From contig JADKHC010000008.1 in NCBI GenBank assembly GCA_016721945.1, forward strand, positions 123,870-187,869: DNA of 64,000 nt, written 5' to 3'. Shown here piece by piece: positions 53,402 to 63,929 of the stretch. The notes below the pieces were generated by a model that had not been told where the DNA came from, did not search any database, and saw only the letters and a list, made by a program, of their open reading frames with translations. The stretch is from Verrucomicrobiota bacterium. GTDB taxonomy: Bacteria > Verrucomicrobiota > Verrucomicrobiia > Opitutales > Opitutaceae. Every line of letters starts with the position of its first letter. Positions within the stretch are counted from its first letter, which is position 1. The position numbers and the translations under genes are program-made.

Positions 53402-55792
53402 ATGCAATTCGGCCATTTCGACGACAAAGCCAAAGAGTACGTTATCACGCGTCCCGACACTCCGCGCCCGTGGAGCAATTACCTCGGCTCGACCGATTAC
53501 GGCGCGATCATCACCAACAACGCCGGCGGCTACGGCTTCTATAAGAGCGCGCTCAACGGCCGCTTTCTGCGCTCGCGCTCCAACTCCGTGCCGCTCGACC
53601 AGCCCGGCCGCTATTTCTACCTCCGGGACAACGAAGATGGCGATTACTGGTCGTCCTCCTGGCAGCCCGTGGGAAAACCACTCTCCAAGTACAAAAGCAC
53701 CTGCCGCCACGGCACCGCTTACACCATCATCGAGTCGCGCTACGCCGCGATCGAAACCGAAAGCACGTACTTCGTCCCGCTCGGCCAAACCTTCGAATAC
53801 TGGCGCTTGAAGGTCACTAACAAGTCCAAGAAGCCCCGCAAACTCTCCGTCTTCACCTACTGCGAATTCGCCAGCTGTTGGAACATGCCCAACGACCTGA
53901 CGAACCTCCAGTACTCGCAGTTCATCATCAAAGCCTCGATGGACAACGGCGTTCTCGGCATGGCCGAGCACCCGTACTACAAGTTTGATCCAAAAAACCT
54001 GCGCGGCGCAGGCGGCCGCACGTGGATGACGCTCACCGGCGCGCCCATCGCCGGCTATGAAACCGTTCGCGAAAATTTCTTTGGCAACGTTTACAACACC
54101 TACGCCAATCCGCAAGTTGTCGCCGACGGCAAATGCTCCAACTTCCTCGCCGAGGGCGAAAACGGCTGCGGCACGTTCCAAGCCGACATCGAACTCGCCC
54201 CGGGCGAAACCCGCGAGCTCATCGTCCTCCTCGGTATGGGCCAACCGGATACACACGGCCACGCCACCATTGCCGAGTTCGGCAACCCCGCTCGCTGCGA
54301 AGAAGAATTCGTTAAGCTCAAAGCCCACTGGCACGGCCTGCTCGCCGGCGTGAAGGTTGAGACGCCCGACGCCGAGTTCGACTCGATGGCCAACGTCTGG
54401 GGCGGCTACAACGCCCTCATCACCTACACCTGGTCGCGCCACGCCTCGATGATCTACAACGGCGAACGCGACGGCCTCGGCTTCCGCGACACCGTGCAGG
54501 ATTTCCTCGGCGCCATGCCGCTGCTCAAGGGCCAGATCCGCGAGCGCCTCGAACTCATGCTCACCGGCCAGGTCGCCAACGGCGGCGCCATGCCCGTCGT
54601 GCAACCGTTCAACCACACACCGGGAAAAATGCAGCCGCCGAAGCGCGAAGAATATCGCTCTGACGATTGCCAATGGTTCTTCAACGCCATCCCCGACTAC
54701 GTCGCGGAAACCGGCGACTTCGATTTCTACAAAAAAGTTCTTCCCTACGCCGATCAAGGCGAAGCCACCGTCTTCGGACACCTGCGTCGCGCGCTCGAAT
54801 TTAACCTCGAACGTTCCGGCGCCAACGGCCTGCCCTGCGGCCTTCACGCCGATTGGAACGACTGCGTCAAGATGGGCTACGACGGCGAATCCGTCATGGT
54901 CGCCTTCCAGCTCCGGTATGGACTTTTCACCTACGCGCAGATCGCCGATAAACTCGACCTGCCCGACGAAGCCGCTTGGGCTCGCGCCGAGTTGACCAAG
55001 CTCGAAGCCGCCATCCAGCAAGCCGCGTGGGACGGCGAATGGTATCTCTGGGCAATCGGCCCCGACGGCCATCGCTACGGTTCGAAAACCGAAACCGAAG
55101 GAAAGATCTATATCAACACGCAGGTCTTCGCCGTCATGTCCGGCGCCGCCACACCCGCGCAAGGCCGCAGTTCGATGTACGCGCTTAAGCGCGATCTCGC
55201 CACGCCCTACGGCGTTATGCTCAGCGCGCCGCCGTTTACCGAAACACCTCCTACCGTCATGGGCGGCGTGATCTATAACCACGGCATCAAGGAAAACGCC
55301 GGCATCTTCTGTCACACCCAAAGCTGGGCCGTCATAGCGGAGTGCCTGCTCGGTAACGGCGACCAAGCCTACGAATACTACCGCGCGTTCATGCCCGCCG
55401 CGTACAACACCCGCGCCGAAATCCGTGAGATCGAGCCCTACGTCCACTGCCAGACGACCTACGCGACCTGCAATCGCAACGCCGGCAAATCCCGCGTGCC
55501 CTGGCTCTCCGGCACCGCCTCATGGAGCCACCATGCCGCGCTGCAATGGATTCTCGGCGTCCGCCCCGAAGTCGACGGCCTGCGCATCGACCCATGCATA
55601 CCGAAACAATGGCCAGGTTTTAAAATGACCCGCGTCTTCCGCGACAAAACGTTGAAGATCGAAGTCAAAAACCCCGCCAACATCTCGAAAGGCGTGAAAT
55701 CCCTCACCGTCGACGGCAAAGTCGTCGAAGGAAACTTCATTCCCCTCGACCGCCTAAAAGACGGCAGCAAAATCATCGCAACGTTGGGCTAA
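53402..55792 (+). CDS. GH94 family glycoside phosphorylase, substrate not assigned
   Basis: A 796-aa paralogue of the preceding enzyme, starting FGHFDDKAKEYVITRPDTP. The barrel has DGLGFRDTVQDFLG and HADWNDCVKMG (D484-D487). Where the cellobiose enzyme has HQYQPL, this has MPVVQPFNHTPG, so the acceptor site differs. The GLGFRDTVQD pattern is closer to chitobiose- or cellobionate-type GH94 members, but the substrate cannot be fixed from sequence. It has its own terminators on both sides and may be independently expressed. Confidence 0.85.
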   Translation: MQFGHFDDKAKEYVITRPDTPRPWSNYLGSTDYGAIITNNAGGYGFYKSALNGRFLRSRSNSVPLDQPGRYFYLRDNEDGDYWSSSWQPVGKPLSKYKSTCRHGTAYTIIESRYAAIETESTYFVPLGQTFEYWRLKVTNKSKKPRKLSVFTYCEFASCWNMPNDLTNLQYSQFIIKASMDNGVLGMAEHPYYKFDPKNLRGAGGRTWMTLTGAPIAGYETVRENFFGNVYNTYANPQVVADGKCSNFLAEGENGCGTFQADIELAPGETRELIVLLGMGQPDTHGHATIAEFGNPARCEEEFVKLKAHWHGLLAGVKVETPDAEFDSMANVWGGYNALITYTWSRHASMIYNGERDGLGFRDTVQDFLGAMPLLKGQIRERLELMLTGQVANGGAMPVVQPFNHTPGKMQPPKREEYRSDDCQWFFNAIPDYVAETGDFDFYKKVLPYADQGEATVFGHLRRALEFNLERSGANGLPCGLHADWNDCVKMGYDGESVMVAFQLRYGLFTYAQIADKLDLPDEAAWARAELTKLEAAIQQAAWDGEWYLWAIGPDGHRYGSKTETEGKIYINTQVFAVMSGAATPAQGRSSMYALKRDLATPYGVMLSAPPFTETPPTVMGGVIYNHGIKENAGIFCHTQSWAVIAECLLGNGDQAYEYYRAFMPAAYNTRAEIREIEPYVHCQTTYATCNRNAGKSRVPWLSGTASWSHHAALQWILGVRPEVDGLRIDPCIPKQWPGFKMTRVFRDKTLKIEVKNPANISKGVKSLTVDGKVVEGNFIPLDRLKDGSKIIATLG

Positions 55793-55819
55793 GTTTTCGC
55801 GACACGTTTCATGTTGGTA

Positions 55820-55846
55820 AAACCCGCACACAGGTGCGGGTTTTTG
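55820..55846 (+). terminator. Rho-independent terminator after the second GH94 gene
   Basis: A 10-bp perfect stem (AAACCCGCAC with GTGCGGGTTT), 4-nt loop ACAG, followed by further Ts. It lies about 27 bp after the stop codon. Confidence 0.92.
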
Positions 55847-55856
55847 CTTTCCGAAT

Positions 55857-55928
55857 GTAGGGACGACCTGCCAGGTCGTCCGTCACCGTCGCCAATCAAC
55901 CGCTCACACCAAACCTGGCCGCCCCTAC
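55857..55928. repeat. Palindromic repeat between GH94 and MATE genes
   Basis: GTAGGGACGACCTGCCAGG forms a local hairpin (GACGACCTG/CAGGTCGTC). The outer ends GTAGGGACGACC and GGCCGCCCCTAC also partly pair. It lies between convergent genes, near the MATE stop codon. Confidence 0.6.
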
Positions 55929-55930
55929 CT

Positions 55931-57254
55931 TCAAATCGCTCGATCACGCGTCTTCCAGAAGAAACGCCACGCGAGAAAGATCGCTGCTCCGGCCAAACCA
56001 GCCACCAGCGCGCGCCAGACACCAATCGGATTACCTGCGTGTACGCCCAACCAATATGCCATCGGCAACATGATGCACCAATAAGCCACGAACGTGATCG
56101 CCGTCGGCACCTTCATATCGGCCATGCCCCGCAAAAGCCCGGAACCAACCACTTGGCTGCCATCAAAAAGTTGAAACAACGCCGCCACCGCCAACAACTG
56201 CGCCGCCAGTGCCACCACGGCTGCATCATCGACATAGCACCGCGCGATGGCTGGCCCAGCCAGCCAGAAAATCAGCCCAAAGGAGCCCATCACGATGCAT
56301 GCCATGCCAAACGCTCCACAACCAATCGGCCGCACTAACTCGCGCCGTCCGGCACCCAACGCCTGACTCACACGCATGCCAGCAGACATCGACAGCCCGA
56401 GCGGAAACATAAACGTCATGCTCGCACAGCTCAGGGCGATTTGATGCGCCGCCAACGGCACCGTGCCGAGCCGTCCCATCATCCACGCTGCCACGGTAAA
56501 GCGCCGACCTCAAAGACCAGTTGCCCTGCCGCCGGTACGCCAATGTGGAGAATTTCCTGCAAACGAACCCGCTCCAGCCGCCCCACCAACGCACAGGCCA
56601 AAGGGCCGCAGGGCCGATGTCTTCAGAATCATCCACAACAAAAGCAAATCGACACAACGTGCCGTAAGCGTGGCCACACCCGCTCCGGCCAGTCCCAAAG
56701 CGGGCACGCCGAGATGTCCATAAATCAACACCCAGTTGAGCACGACATTCAGCCCCACGCCGCTCATCATAATCACCATCGGCAACCACGGACGCCCCAG
56801 TGCCTCGGCAAATTGCCGGAAGGCCTGAAACGCCAGAGCCGGAACCAACGAAAGCGCTATAAAGAAGAAAAAGGGCTGAGCCGCCGCGACCACTTCGGGC
56901 GGTTGCCCCAAGCGGCCCAGCTGCGCGCCAAGTAGCTCCATCGCCAGCATGGCAACCAAGCCCGTCAAAGTCGCGACCGCGAGCCCATGCCGCAACCACT
57001 CGCTACACTCCACGGCTTTGCCCGCTCCGTGCGCTCGCGAGACCAACACCGACACCGGCATGCACAACCCGAGTCCGCTCACGTAGAAAAAACCGAACAC
57101 CGCACCCGCAAACGCCGAAGCCGCCAGCGGCACCCGCCCACCCGGCCGATCATCAGACTATCGATCGCCCGCACGGCATCTGGCTCACCTGCCCGAGGAT
57201 AATCGGAACAGCGAGAAACAGCGTAGCCCGGGCTTCTGAGATAACACGCGACAT
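55931..57254 (-). pseudogene. MATE family efflux transporter, several frameshifts
   Basis: Cation-coupled multidrug exporter (NorM/DinF type) of about 440 aa if repaired. Conserved pieces appear in changing frames: MSRVISEARATLFLAVPIIL at the start (57254), then SLMIGRVG, LAASAFAGAVFGFFYVSGLG, and LQEILHIGVPAAGQLVFEVG near 56520-56590. A final frame runs from 56494 (HQIALSCASMTFMFPLGLSM) to 55931. Breaks fall near 57190, 57140, 56606 and 56508, mostly at short homopolymers. No substitution-type stop is needed to explain them. Confidence 0.8.
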
Positions 57255-57339
57255 GACGAACGTACGATTCAACCACCCTTTCGCCTGCACGCACGGCAAA
57301 ACCGTCTGAAAGCAGGCTCAGACTTTGTCACAGAGAACA

Positions 57340-57662
57340 CTGAGCCGTAACCATACAGTTGAAGGTGGAGCCCGTTGTCCCCAACGGGCTGTTCTAAACC
57401 GTATCCATGCAATGGAGCCACCGATGCACACTGATAAACACAGATGCCCCGGGGATTGTTTTAACGCCGTGCGAGAAGTTTCCTATTTAGCCAGACCGTG
57501 AGCGATCAGATCGCCAAACCCCTGACGTTGTTTCTGCTCCAATCTGTGCTCATCGGTGTTCATCTGTGGCCCCCAACTTAATGGTTCCGGCTAAGAGCGG
57601 CTTCCATCAAGCCCGATGAGGACATCGTGCTCCACCTGCTGCCCCACCTACAAGGGGCCTGA
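57340..57662 (-). repeat. Composite intergenic repeat, copy C
   Basis: Contains, inverted, the whole of copy B (57400-57595) plus the AGCCCGTTG hairpin module (57366-57397) and the CCCGATGAGGACATCG module (57613 onward) found in copy A. The unit spans most of the gap between the MATE and GH3 genes. A further GC-rich repeat with the ends GGAGGGCG and CGCCCTCC follows at about 57672-57732. No protein is encoded. Confidence 0.78.
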
Positions 57663-57755
57663 TGGATTGAAATGGAGGGCGGTCCGCCTGGCCGCCGTTC
57701 CGAATCGGCGACGACAGCGCGTCGCCCTCCACCGAAAATACCTGACGGAGTAGTG

Positions 57756-59319
57756 CTAACCCAGCTTGGCCAACTCGTCGGCGATTTCGCGGTCGCTCCG
57801 GCAACGCGGCATTTTGCTCTGGCCGCCCCATTTTCCGTGCGCACGCATCCAGCGCTCAAACGTTCCTGCGGGCACGAGCCGCAACTCCGGCGGTTCCAGA
57901 CCGCGGCCTTTGCGCTTGGCCTCGTAGTCGTCGTTCAGGCGGATGAGCTCAGCGTCGAGTTCATGCGCGAGCATGGCGATAGCGGTTGGTTTTAGTGACG
58001 CTTTGAGTTCCGATCCACCACTCGTGACGTCCGCGCTCCGCCCGGCCGCAGAATCGGCGAAGAGTGGCGCGACGTGAAAATTTGCGATCCCCAGCCATGG
58101 CGCTGGCACACGGTGCTGAGCGCGTCGGTCAGTTCCTTTTCGATGACATGTTCGCCAAAGGCACTGAGCTGGAGCTTCGTGCGCCCAGCGTACACAAGTC
58201 GCGGAACGTCTATCGAAACGAACCCACACACCGCCAATCACATAGCGACACAGCCCGGCAGGCGTGGTGAGCAAGAGTGCATAATCGACGCCTGGCTTCA
58301 CGCCTTCCGACGGCACAACTTTGGAGCCAGGTTCGGCCAGGCGTGATTCATCAAATTCGTTAAGCGGTAGAAATTCGTAGAACAACCCGACATCCGTCAT
58401 GAGTCGCAAGCCAAGCGAAGCGTCGGCGTCCTGCGTGGCGATAAGCCCTCCGACGCGGGATAAACTTCGTGGAAATTCACCTGCGCCAAGCGCGGTACGC
58501 AGTTCGTCGATAAACGGGCTGATCGGCACACCGCCATGAATCAGGCATTCGAGGCTCGGCCATACAGCACGCAAATCGGTAATTTGGCGAGAATCGTTGG
58601 TTGCGCGTGCTCGGACCGCAGCCGCGAGAATCAGGACCCAGCTAGGAATGCCCGCGACGAGCCGGATGTCGCGGTCGTGGGTACGCTCGGCGATGGCTTT
58701 GATTTTCTGTGGCCAGTCACCCAGTTGGGCGAGCGCGGCACCGGGTTCATAGAGAAATTTATCCACCCAACTAGGCAGATGGATCGCAGTGATGCCGCTC
58801 AGGTCGCCAGCCCAGGCAGTGAAAGGTTTCGATTCTTCGATTTGCGTGAGCGCAGTCGAGCCCCAAGAACAAATGCTTACCGCCAAAGACTGACGTGCTG
58901 CCCGTGCGCGCCGTGTAGTAGAGCAGCGAGTCGAGCCCGGCCTGGCGGAAATGTGCGAGCATTCCCTTCGTGATCGGCAGGTACTTCGTGCGACCAGCGG
59001 TGGTGCCGGAGGAAACGGCGTAATACGAACACGTACCCGGCCAAAGCACGTCAGCCTCGCCGCGCTTCATGCGCTCGATCGGCTCGATAAACTGTTCATA
59101 GGTACGTGGCGGAATCGCAGATTGGAATTGCGCATATGTCATGCCTGCGTGGATACCGCTATCCCGGCCAAAGCTGCAGCGCGCCATGGCACCGGTCAGA
59201 TGGGAAAAAGTTTTCGCTTGCGCAGGCAGGATGCGCTGCGGATCGCGCAGACGTCGATTGGCGCGGGCAGAAAGAAATCTCGCGCCAGCTGTAAGCAGAC
59301 TTCTGGAAAATGCCGACAT
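57756..59319 (-). pseudogene. GH3 auxin-responsive family protein, several frameshifts
   Basis: Bacterial member of the GH3 acyl-adenylating family (plant members join amino acids to auxin or jasmonate; bacterial roles are unknown). Start at 59319. Conserved pieces include YYAVSSGTTAGRTKYLPIT for nucleotide binding, YAGRTKLQLSAFGEHVIEKE, and GRHEWWIE in a shifted frame near 58010-58035. Breaks fall near 58865 (GGGG run), 58225, 58095, 58035 and 58010. Repaired length is about 520 aa, normal for the family. The upstream hydrolase gene ends 8 bp before its start. Confidence 0.78.
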
Positions 59320-59327
59320 GAATGCGC

Positions 59328-60463
59328 TCAGGCGGCGGGACGCCGGACGTGCAATGTCGATTGGCTCTTGTTGTTTTTCAAACTGCGATAAAAGGCAGAA
59401 ATCGACGGGAGAAAATTGAAACAGTGAAAAATCAACGACGCGTGTTGGACCGGGCTGCCTCGGTGATTGGTGATAGTTTTGTGCTGGCTCTTGGGGAAAT
59501 AGGCCAGGTGGGCCGACTCAAGTACGAAGCGTGTGGGCGAGTGATCGGCAATGACGGAACTCTCTTTTTCCGCATAGAGAATGAGCGTCGGTGCCTCGGA
59601 GAGCGGGAGCAACGTTTGCGAAAAATAGGATGACGGCGACTCCAGGACTTTGAGCGCTTGCAACCCGTTCGCAGGCACCGACAGGCCAATCGTGCGAATA
59701 GTATTCATCACGGCGCCGCGCAACTGATGCAGTTCCTCGCGCGTCATCAACACGCGCAGCGATTCCTTATTCTGCGCGCCGGACTCGAACATCTTGGTGA
59801 AGATCGCACGCGATTTGTCTACGGTGGCGTGATCGGGAAGTTTGTGCGGATCGACGTAGGGCTTGATCGCGCGACCAAGCAGAGTTGTCGGCTTGGCCTC
59901 GCCGGGCGCGAGCAGATCCTCCACACACGCGACCGGGCTGATCAGGATGAGGCCCGCGTAGATCGATGCGACGGCCCACGCGCCGGGCGCGCGAGCCATT
60001 CCCTCCCAAGACCGCAACCAAAGCTTACCGCGAAAACCACCGGTCGCTGGCCGTGTGCCTCGGCCAGTTCCTCAACCAAATCGTCGAGCTGCGCGAGGAG
60101 CAGATCGATGGAAAAACCGTGTTGCGGATAATTGAGATAATAGATGCTGCCGTGTTTCAGCAGGAAGCCACGCATGAGGTAAACTTGTTCGGTTGCATCG
60201 GGAATGAAGCCACCCAGCACGATCGTCGGCACCGGCCCCTTGCGCTGTTCATGCAGAATGTTAGCGGCCTGATGCACGCCTGCGCCACACCGAACCAACA
60301 CCTCTTCCTGACGCGTGCGGATGGTTGGCGTAAATGACAACGGCCGCGGCGGGCGCAATTTATAACCCGTGGTACGAATCAGTGTGCGGATCGGCTGCGT
60401 CGGCGAGATCCGGCTGAAGGAAGTGAAGAAAGATATGGCGGGTGCAAAGCTGAGCGCAGGCAT
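59328..60463 (-). pseudogene. Alpha/beta hydrolase next to GH3 gene, one frameshift
   Basis: The N-terminal part (start ATG at 60461-60463) has the strand PTIVLGGFIPDATEQ and the nucleophile elbow FAVSFGCG. The rest continues in another frame after EWLAR, through ASIYAGLILISPVACVED to the C-terminus with an acid (LILYAEKESSVIADHSP) and a histidine (LAYFPKSQHKTI). The break lies near 60005, in a GC-rich run. Repaired length is about 378 aa. It is tightly linked to the GH3 gene, so the two likely act on one substrate. Confidence 0.68.
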
Positions 60464-60623
60464 AGGCGTGAGTTGGTTTTTTCCAATCACGGTGGTGTTA
60501 GCCCGTAGCGCGAAGCCAAAGACGCGCCGTAACCTGAATTTCACCCGCCAGAAACACTCCCGTCACCTGCGGGCCGAAATTAACCGTTTGCGCCGCGAAT
60601 CATCCCTGCTCCAGAGTGGGCAC

Positions 60624-61431
60624 GTGGGTCTACCTGCCATAATTTTTGACGATGAGACGATGATCGCTTTCGACAAGCCTAGCGGCATGTTGGTCGCACC
60701 AGATCGTTGGGACAAAAAGCGCGAGAATCTCATGGGTCTGGTTCACGACAAAATGGGCCATCACGTGGCCAACGTGCATCGCCTCGATGCCGACACGAGC
60801 GGCGTGTTCCTCTGCTCGAAAAACAAAATCGCGCTGGATTTCCTGAGCGGACAATTCCAAAGCAAAACCGTGCAAAAACGCTACCTCGCGCTGGTGGCAT
60901 TACTGCCGCCCGAGCGCGCAATGAAACTCGCCACACCCGTCGTGATTCGTGCGCCCGACGGCAGCCTGCCGGACAATTTCACGGTCGATCTCGCGCTCGG
61001 CGAAGATGAGCACCAACTCGGCCGCATGCGGGTGTTTCGCAAACGCGGCGGCAAGGCCAGCGTGACCGGAATTTCGCATATTGGAGCGGTTTGGGGGTTT
61101 CGCCTTGATGGAATGCCGTCCACTCACTGGCCGCACCCACCAGATCCGCATTCACCTGGCGGCCGTCGGCGCGCCGTGCTCAACGATCCCTTTACGGCGA
61201 CCCCGACGTGAATTGCTGCTCTCCGGCTTGAAGCGCCGCTACAAAGGCCGCGACGACGAGAAACCGCTCATCGCCCGGCTGGCGCTCCACGCGAGCGACC
61301 ACGGTGAAGCATCCGACAACCCGCGACCCGTCACGATCCACGCAGAGCTGCCCAACGAATTCGAAGTCGCGCTAAAGTATTTGCGCAAATTCACCACGCC
61401 GCCCCGACGTAGCACTGGGCCAGCCACCTGA
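60624..61431 (+). pseudogene. RluA-family pseudouridine synthase, several frameshifts
   Basis: rRNA/tRNA pseudouridine synthase. The catalytic Asp is in HRLDADTSGVFL. The protein starts around FDDETMIAFDKPSGMLVAPD. The frame shifts near 61072 (an extra G before GAATTTCGC), and RPLTGRTHQIRIHLAAVGAP then appears in the new frame. Three missing bases near 61173, 61185 and 61208 would restore a VLNDPLYGDPDVELLLSG join. Start is uncertain: GTG at 60624 or an earlier alternative codon. It is divergent from the hydrolase. Confidence 0.75.
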
Positions 61432-61450
61432 TCTTGAATGCGGGGAGCAC

Positions 61451-63929
61451 TTATTTCGCACCAGCTTTTCGAAGTGCCGTAGCGATCTCCTTAAGCCCAC
61501 CGCTTTTGGCAAGAGCTAGCGGTGTCGCCCCGCCATTCAACCTTAGGATTTGCACCTGCCGACAAGAGCATCTGAACGATTTCAAAGCTTCCGGTTTGTA
61601 TAGCGCAGATCAGAGGAGTGGCTCCGCTTTTCGACTTTGCTTCCACTGCCGCACCACGCGCCAGGAGTACATACACAACTCCGGAGTGGCCCTGTGATGT
61701 TGAGATATAGAGTGGCGTAGCCCCTTCATCATTTACGGCCTCAATTGCCGCACCTTTATCAGACAACAAATTCCACATTGGTATGACCTTTGCAGCAGCC
61801 ATCCAGAGTGGCGTGCACTGGTGGTTGTCACTAAGTTCGATTGCTGCGCCTTGCTGTAACAAGGCACTCACGACTTCGCGATGACCAAGCTCGGCAGCAA
61901 TACATGGGGTCGCACCATTAAGAATCTTGGTATCAACAGCCGCACCATTCCCAGCAAAGTCTTTACCGCCTCAAGATGCCCTTTTTGCGCGGCAAAAAAC
62001 AGAGCGGTTGCCCCAATAGTATTCGTGGCTTCTACCGCTGCATTCTTCTGCAAAAGCAACTTCACTGCCTCAACATTCCCTTTATCAGCGGCTACCATCA
62101 GTTGAGTGGTGCCGTCCGCACGCTTTATCCTCGGATCGATCTCTGCAGCAGCCATTGCCGCAAGTGACTCTTGGTCACCTTTTTCACGGGCAAGGTCCCC
62201 GAGGAGAAATCCGAATCACGGTGTACTTGAACCGAGTATCCGGAGAGCTACTCATCCTCAACACCGCTCCCTTAATGGTCCCTTCTACAACCCGTGAACA
62301 ACTTACTTCCTCAGTTTGAATATAGGCATCTCGTCGCGCTTCGGGAAGCAGTCTTTCAATCAATTCTTTTCTGACGAACTGCTTGTAATAGCTAAATCTG
62401 GATCAGCACCAGCTTCCAATAACCGCTGAACCATCCGGGAATTACCGTTAATCACGGCATACATCAACGGCCCCGGCTCAATCACAACCCTTGATCCATT
62501 CAACTTCAGTTCCGTAAGAACCCGTTCCCCTCGCCATTCTGCGAGCTTCACATCGGAACGGCCCACCGCCGACATTATTGCGGCCTCCTGTGGCCCGATG
62601 ATGCTCGCAATGGGTGGAAAAAAAGGTTCGGCCGTATATCGCCCTTTTAACTCAAGCCATATGGGCTCACCTTTTTTATTATGACCAACCAGCGGCGCAT
62701 CAGACTCGACCAAGTACTAATTTCTGGGTTTATGGCTTAACTCTGGCGCCACCAACATCGAGCAGCTTGATAGTCAAATCAAGATCGTTGGCTTGAACGG
62801 CAGCGAGTACCGCACGTTCAAGGAAGGAGCCGTTGGTGCCATGCGCCTTTTTACCGAACTGTTCGAAAGAGAGATCGATCAAGACCCTGTTGCTAGTTTT
62901 CACCAACTGACACATCCATTCATCAGCTTCGCTGGCCGACATTTTCTTAAGTGAATCGTTCAACCAGCGGGAAACATGTGGGTAAACGATAGCCGTTCAC
63001 TACTAGTAGCGATAAGTGCACGAAGGCGCTGTCCATTCATCGAGTAGAGACTTGCCCTGCGCGGGCAAAACATTCGAAGGCCTCAAGGTCAGTCAATGAT
63101 TCAGCAATCATCAATGGAGTCGTAAGCGTGCTACCAATACGAGCCTCCATCGAGACCTTGCGTTGCAGCATAAGCTCACCCAAAGCCAAGTTATTGGTTC
63201 CGAATAGCATAGCCGAGCAAGATCGCCCCGATCTCATTACCGTTGAAATTTGATCCCGAGATACGAAACGAGATCAACCTGCTCCACGCCTTCAGTCTAA
63301 AACGCTGGATTCTCCCGAGAAAACGGAAAGCCGCAGAATCATCGAGCGTCGCGGGATCTCCATGGCAGCCTTGCATGCGGATTCTGCGCGCGCAGCACTC
63401 CTGGCTCTTTCTGGGCGCTCTTTGCTGTATACTTTGCCACCGAAGAGCCTGTACAGACAACGTCATCAAACAACCTGCCTTCACGATCCAGCAATCATAT
63501 ATAAGCTTCGTGCGAAACGCCAAAGGCTCGGTGAAGAAACGCGTATCGGGCGGTGTAGTTGAGGCCGCGATTTCTATCTTCAAATCGGGGTCATCAACGC
63601 AACTCCCTACCTCCGTCACTACAGCTCTTAATACTGTCGTGCAGTTCTTCATAACGTTCTCGGCTATGCTCGTCGTCATGTCTCCCGAGTTCGGCCTCCC
63701 GGTATACAAAGGCTCACGCTGCTTGAGAAGCGCTGGGGCAACTGAAAACATCACTCTCAGTGTGCAAGGCGTCCTCCCCGCAGGTACTGTTGCAAGCGGG
63801 AATGCAGCATTGGCACTTACGGTCTTCTTTAGCAACTGATTGCGACGAACCAATAACTATAAAGAAAGATACACCGGCGAAAAGCAGAGTCCGGCTCGCA
63901 ATGCTGAGTGTGTTCAGAAGTTTGCTCAT
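61451..63929 (-). pseudogene. Secreted ankyrin-repeat protein, many frameshifts
   Basis: A signal peptide starts at 63929 (RTLLFAGVSFFIVIGSSQ). Ankyrin repeats are clear downstream: TTPLMIAESLTDLEAFECF near 63080-63130, PLMYAVINGNSRMVQRLLEA near 62400-62460, and GTTQLMVAADKGNVEAVKLL near 62050-62110. ATPLYISTSQGHSGVVYVLL lies near 61665-61720, and the end (ALAKSGGLKEIATALRKAG) is in a shifted frame to the stop at 61451. At least seven frame changes occur. Repaired size is about 820 aa. It could be two genes. Confidence 0.6.

Noticed and set aside
53369..55447. A 692-codon open frame on the minus strand opposite the second GH94 gene
   Set aside because: It is antisense to a conserved GH94 gene, begins and ends without regulatory signals, and has the Val/Gly/Ala-rich composition of a codon-bias shadow.
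46461..57662. Repeats B and C as an insertion sequence or composite transposon
   Set aside because: Neither copy encodes a transposase, and the 11 kb between them is ordinary chromosomal housekeeping and sugar-use genes.
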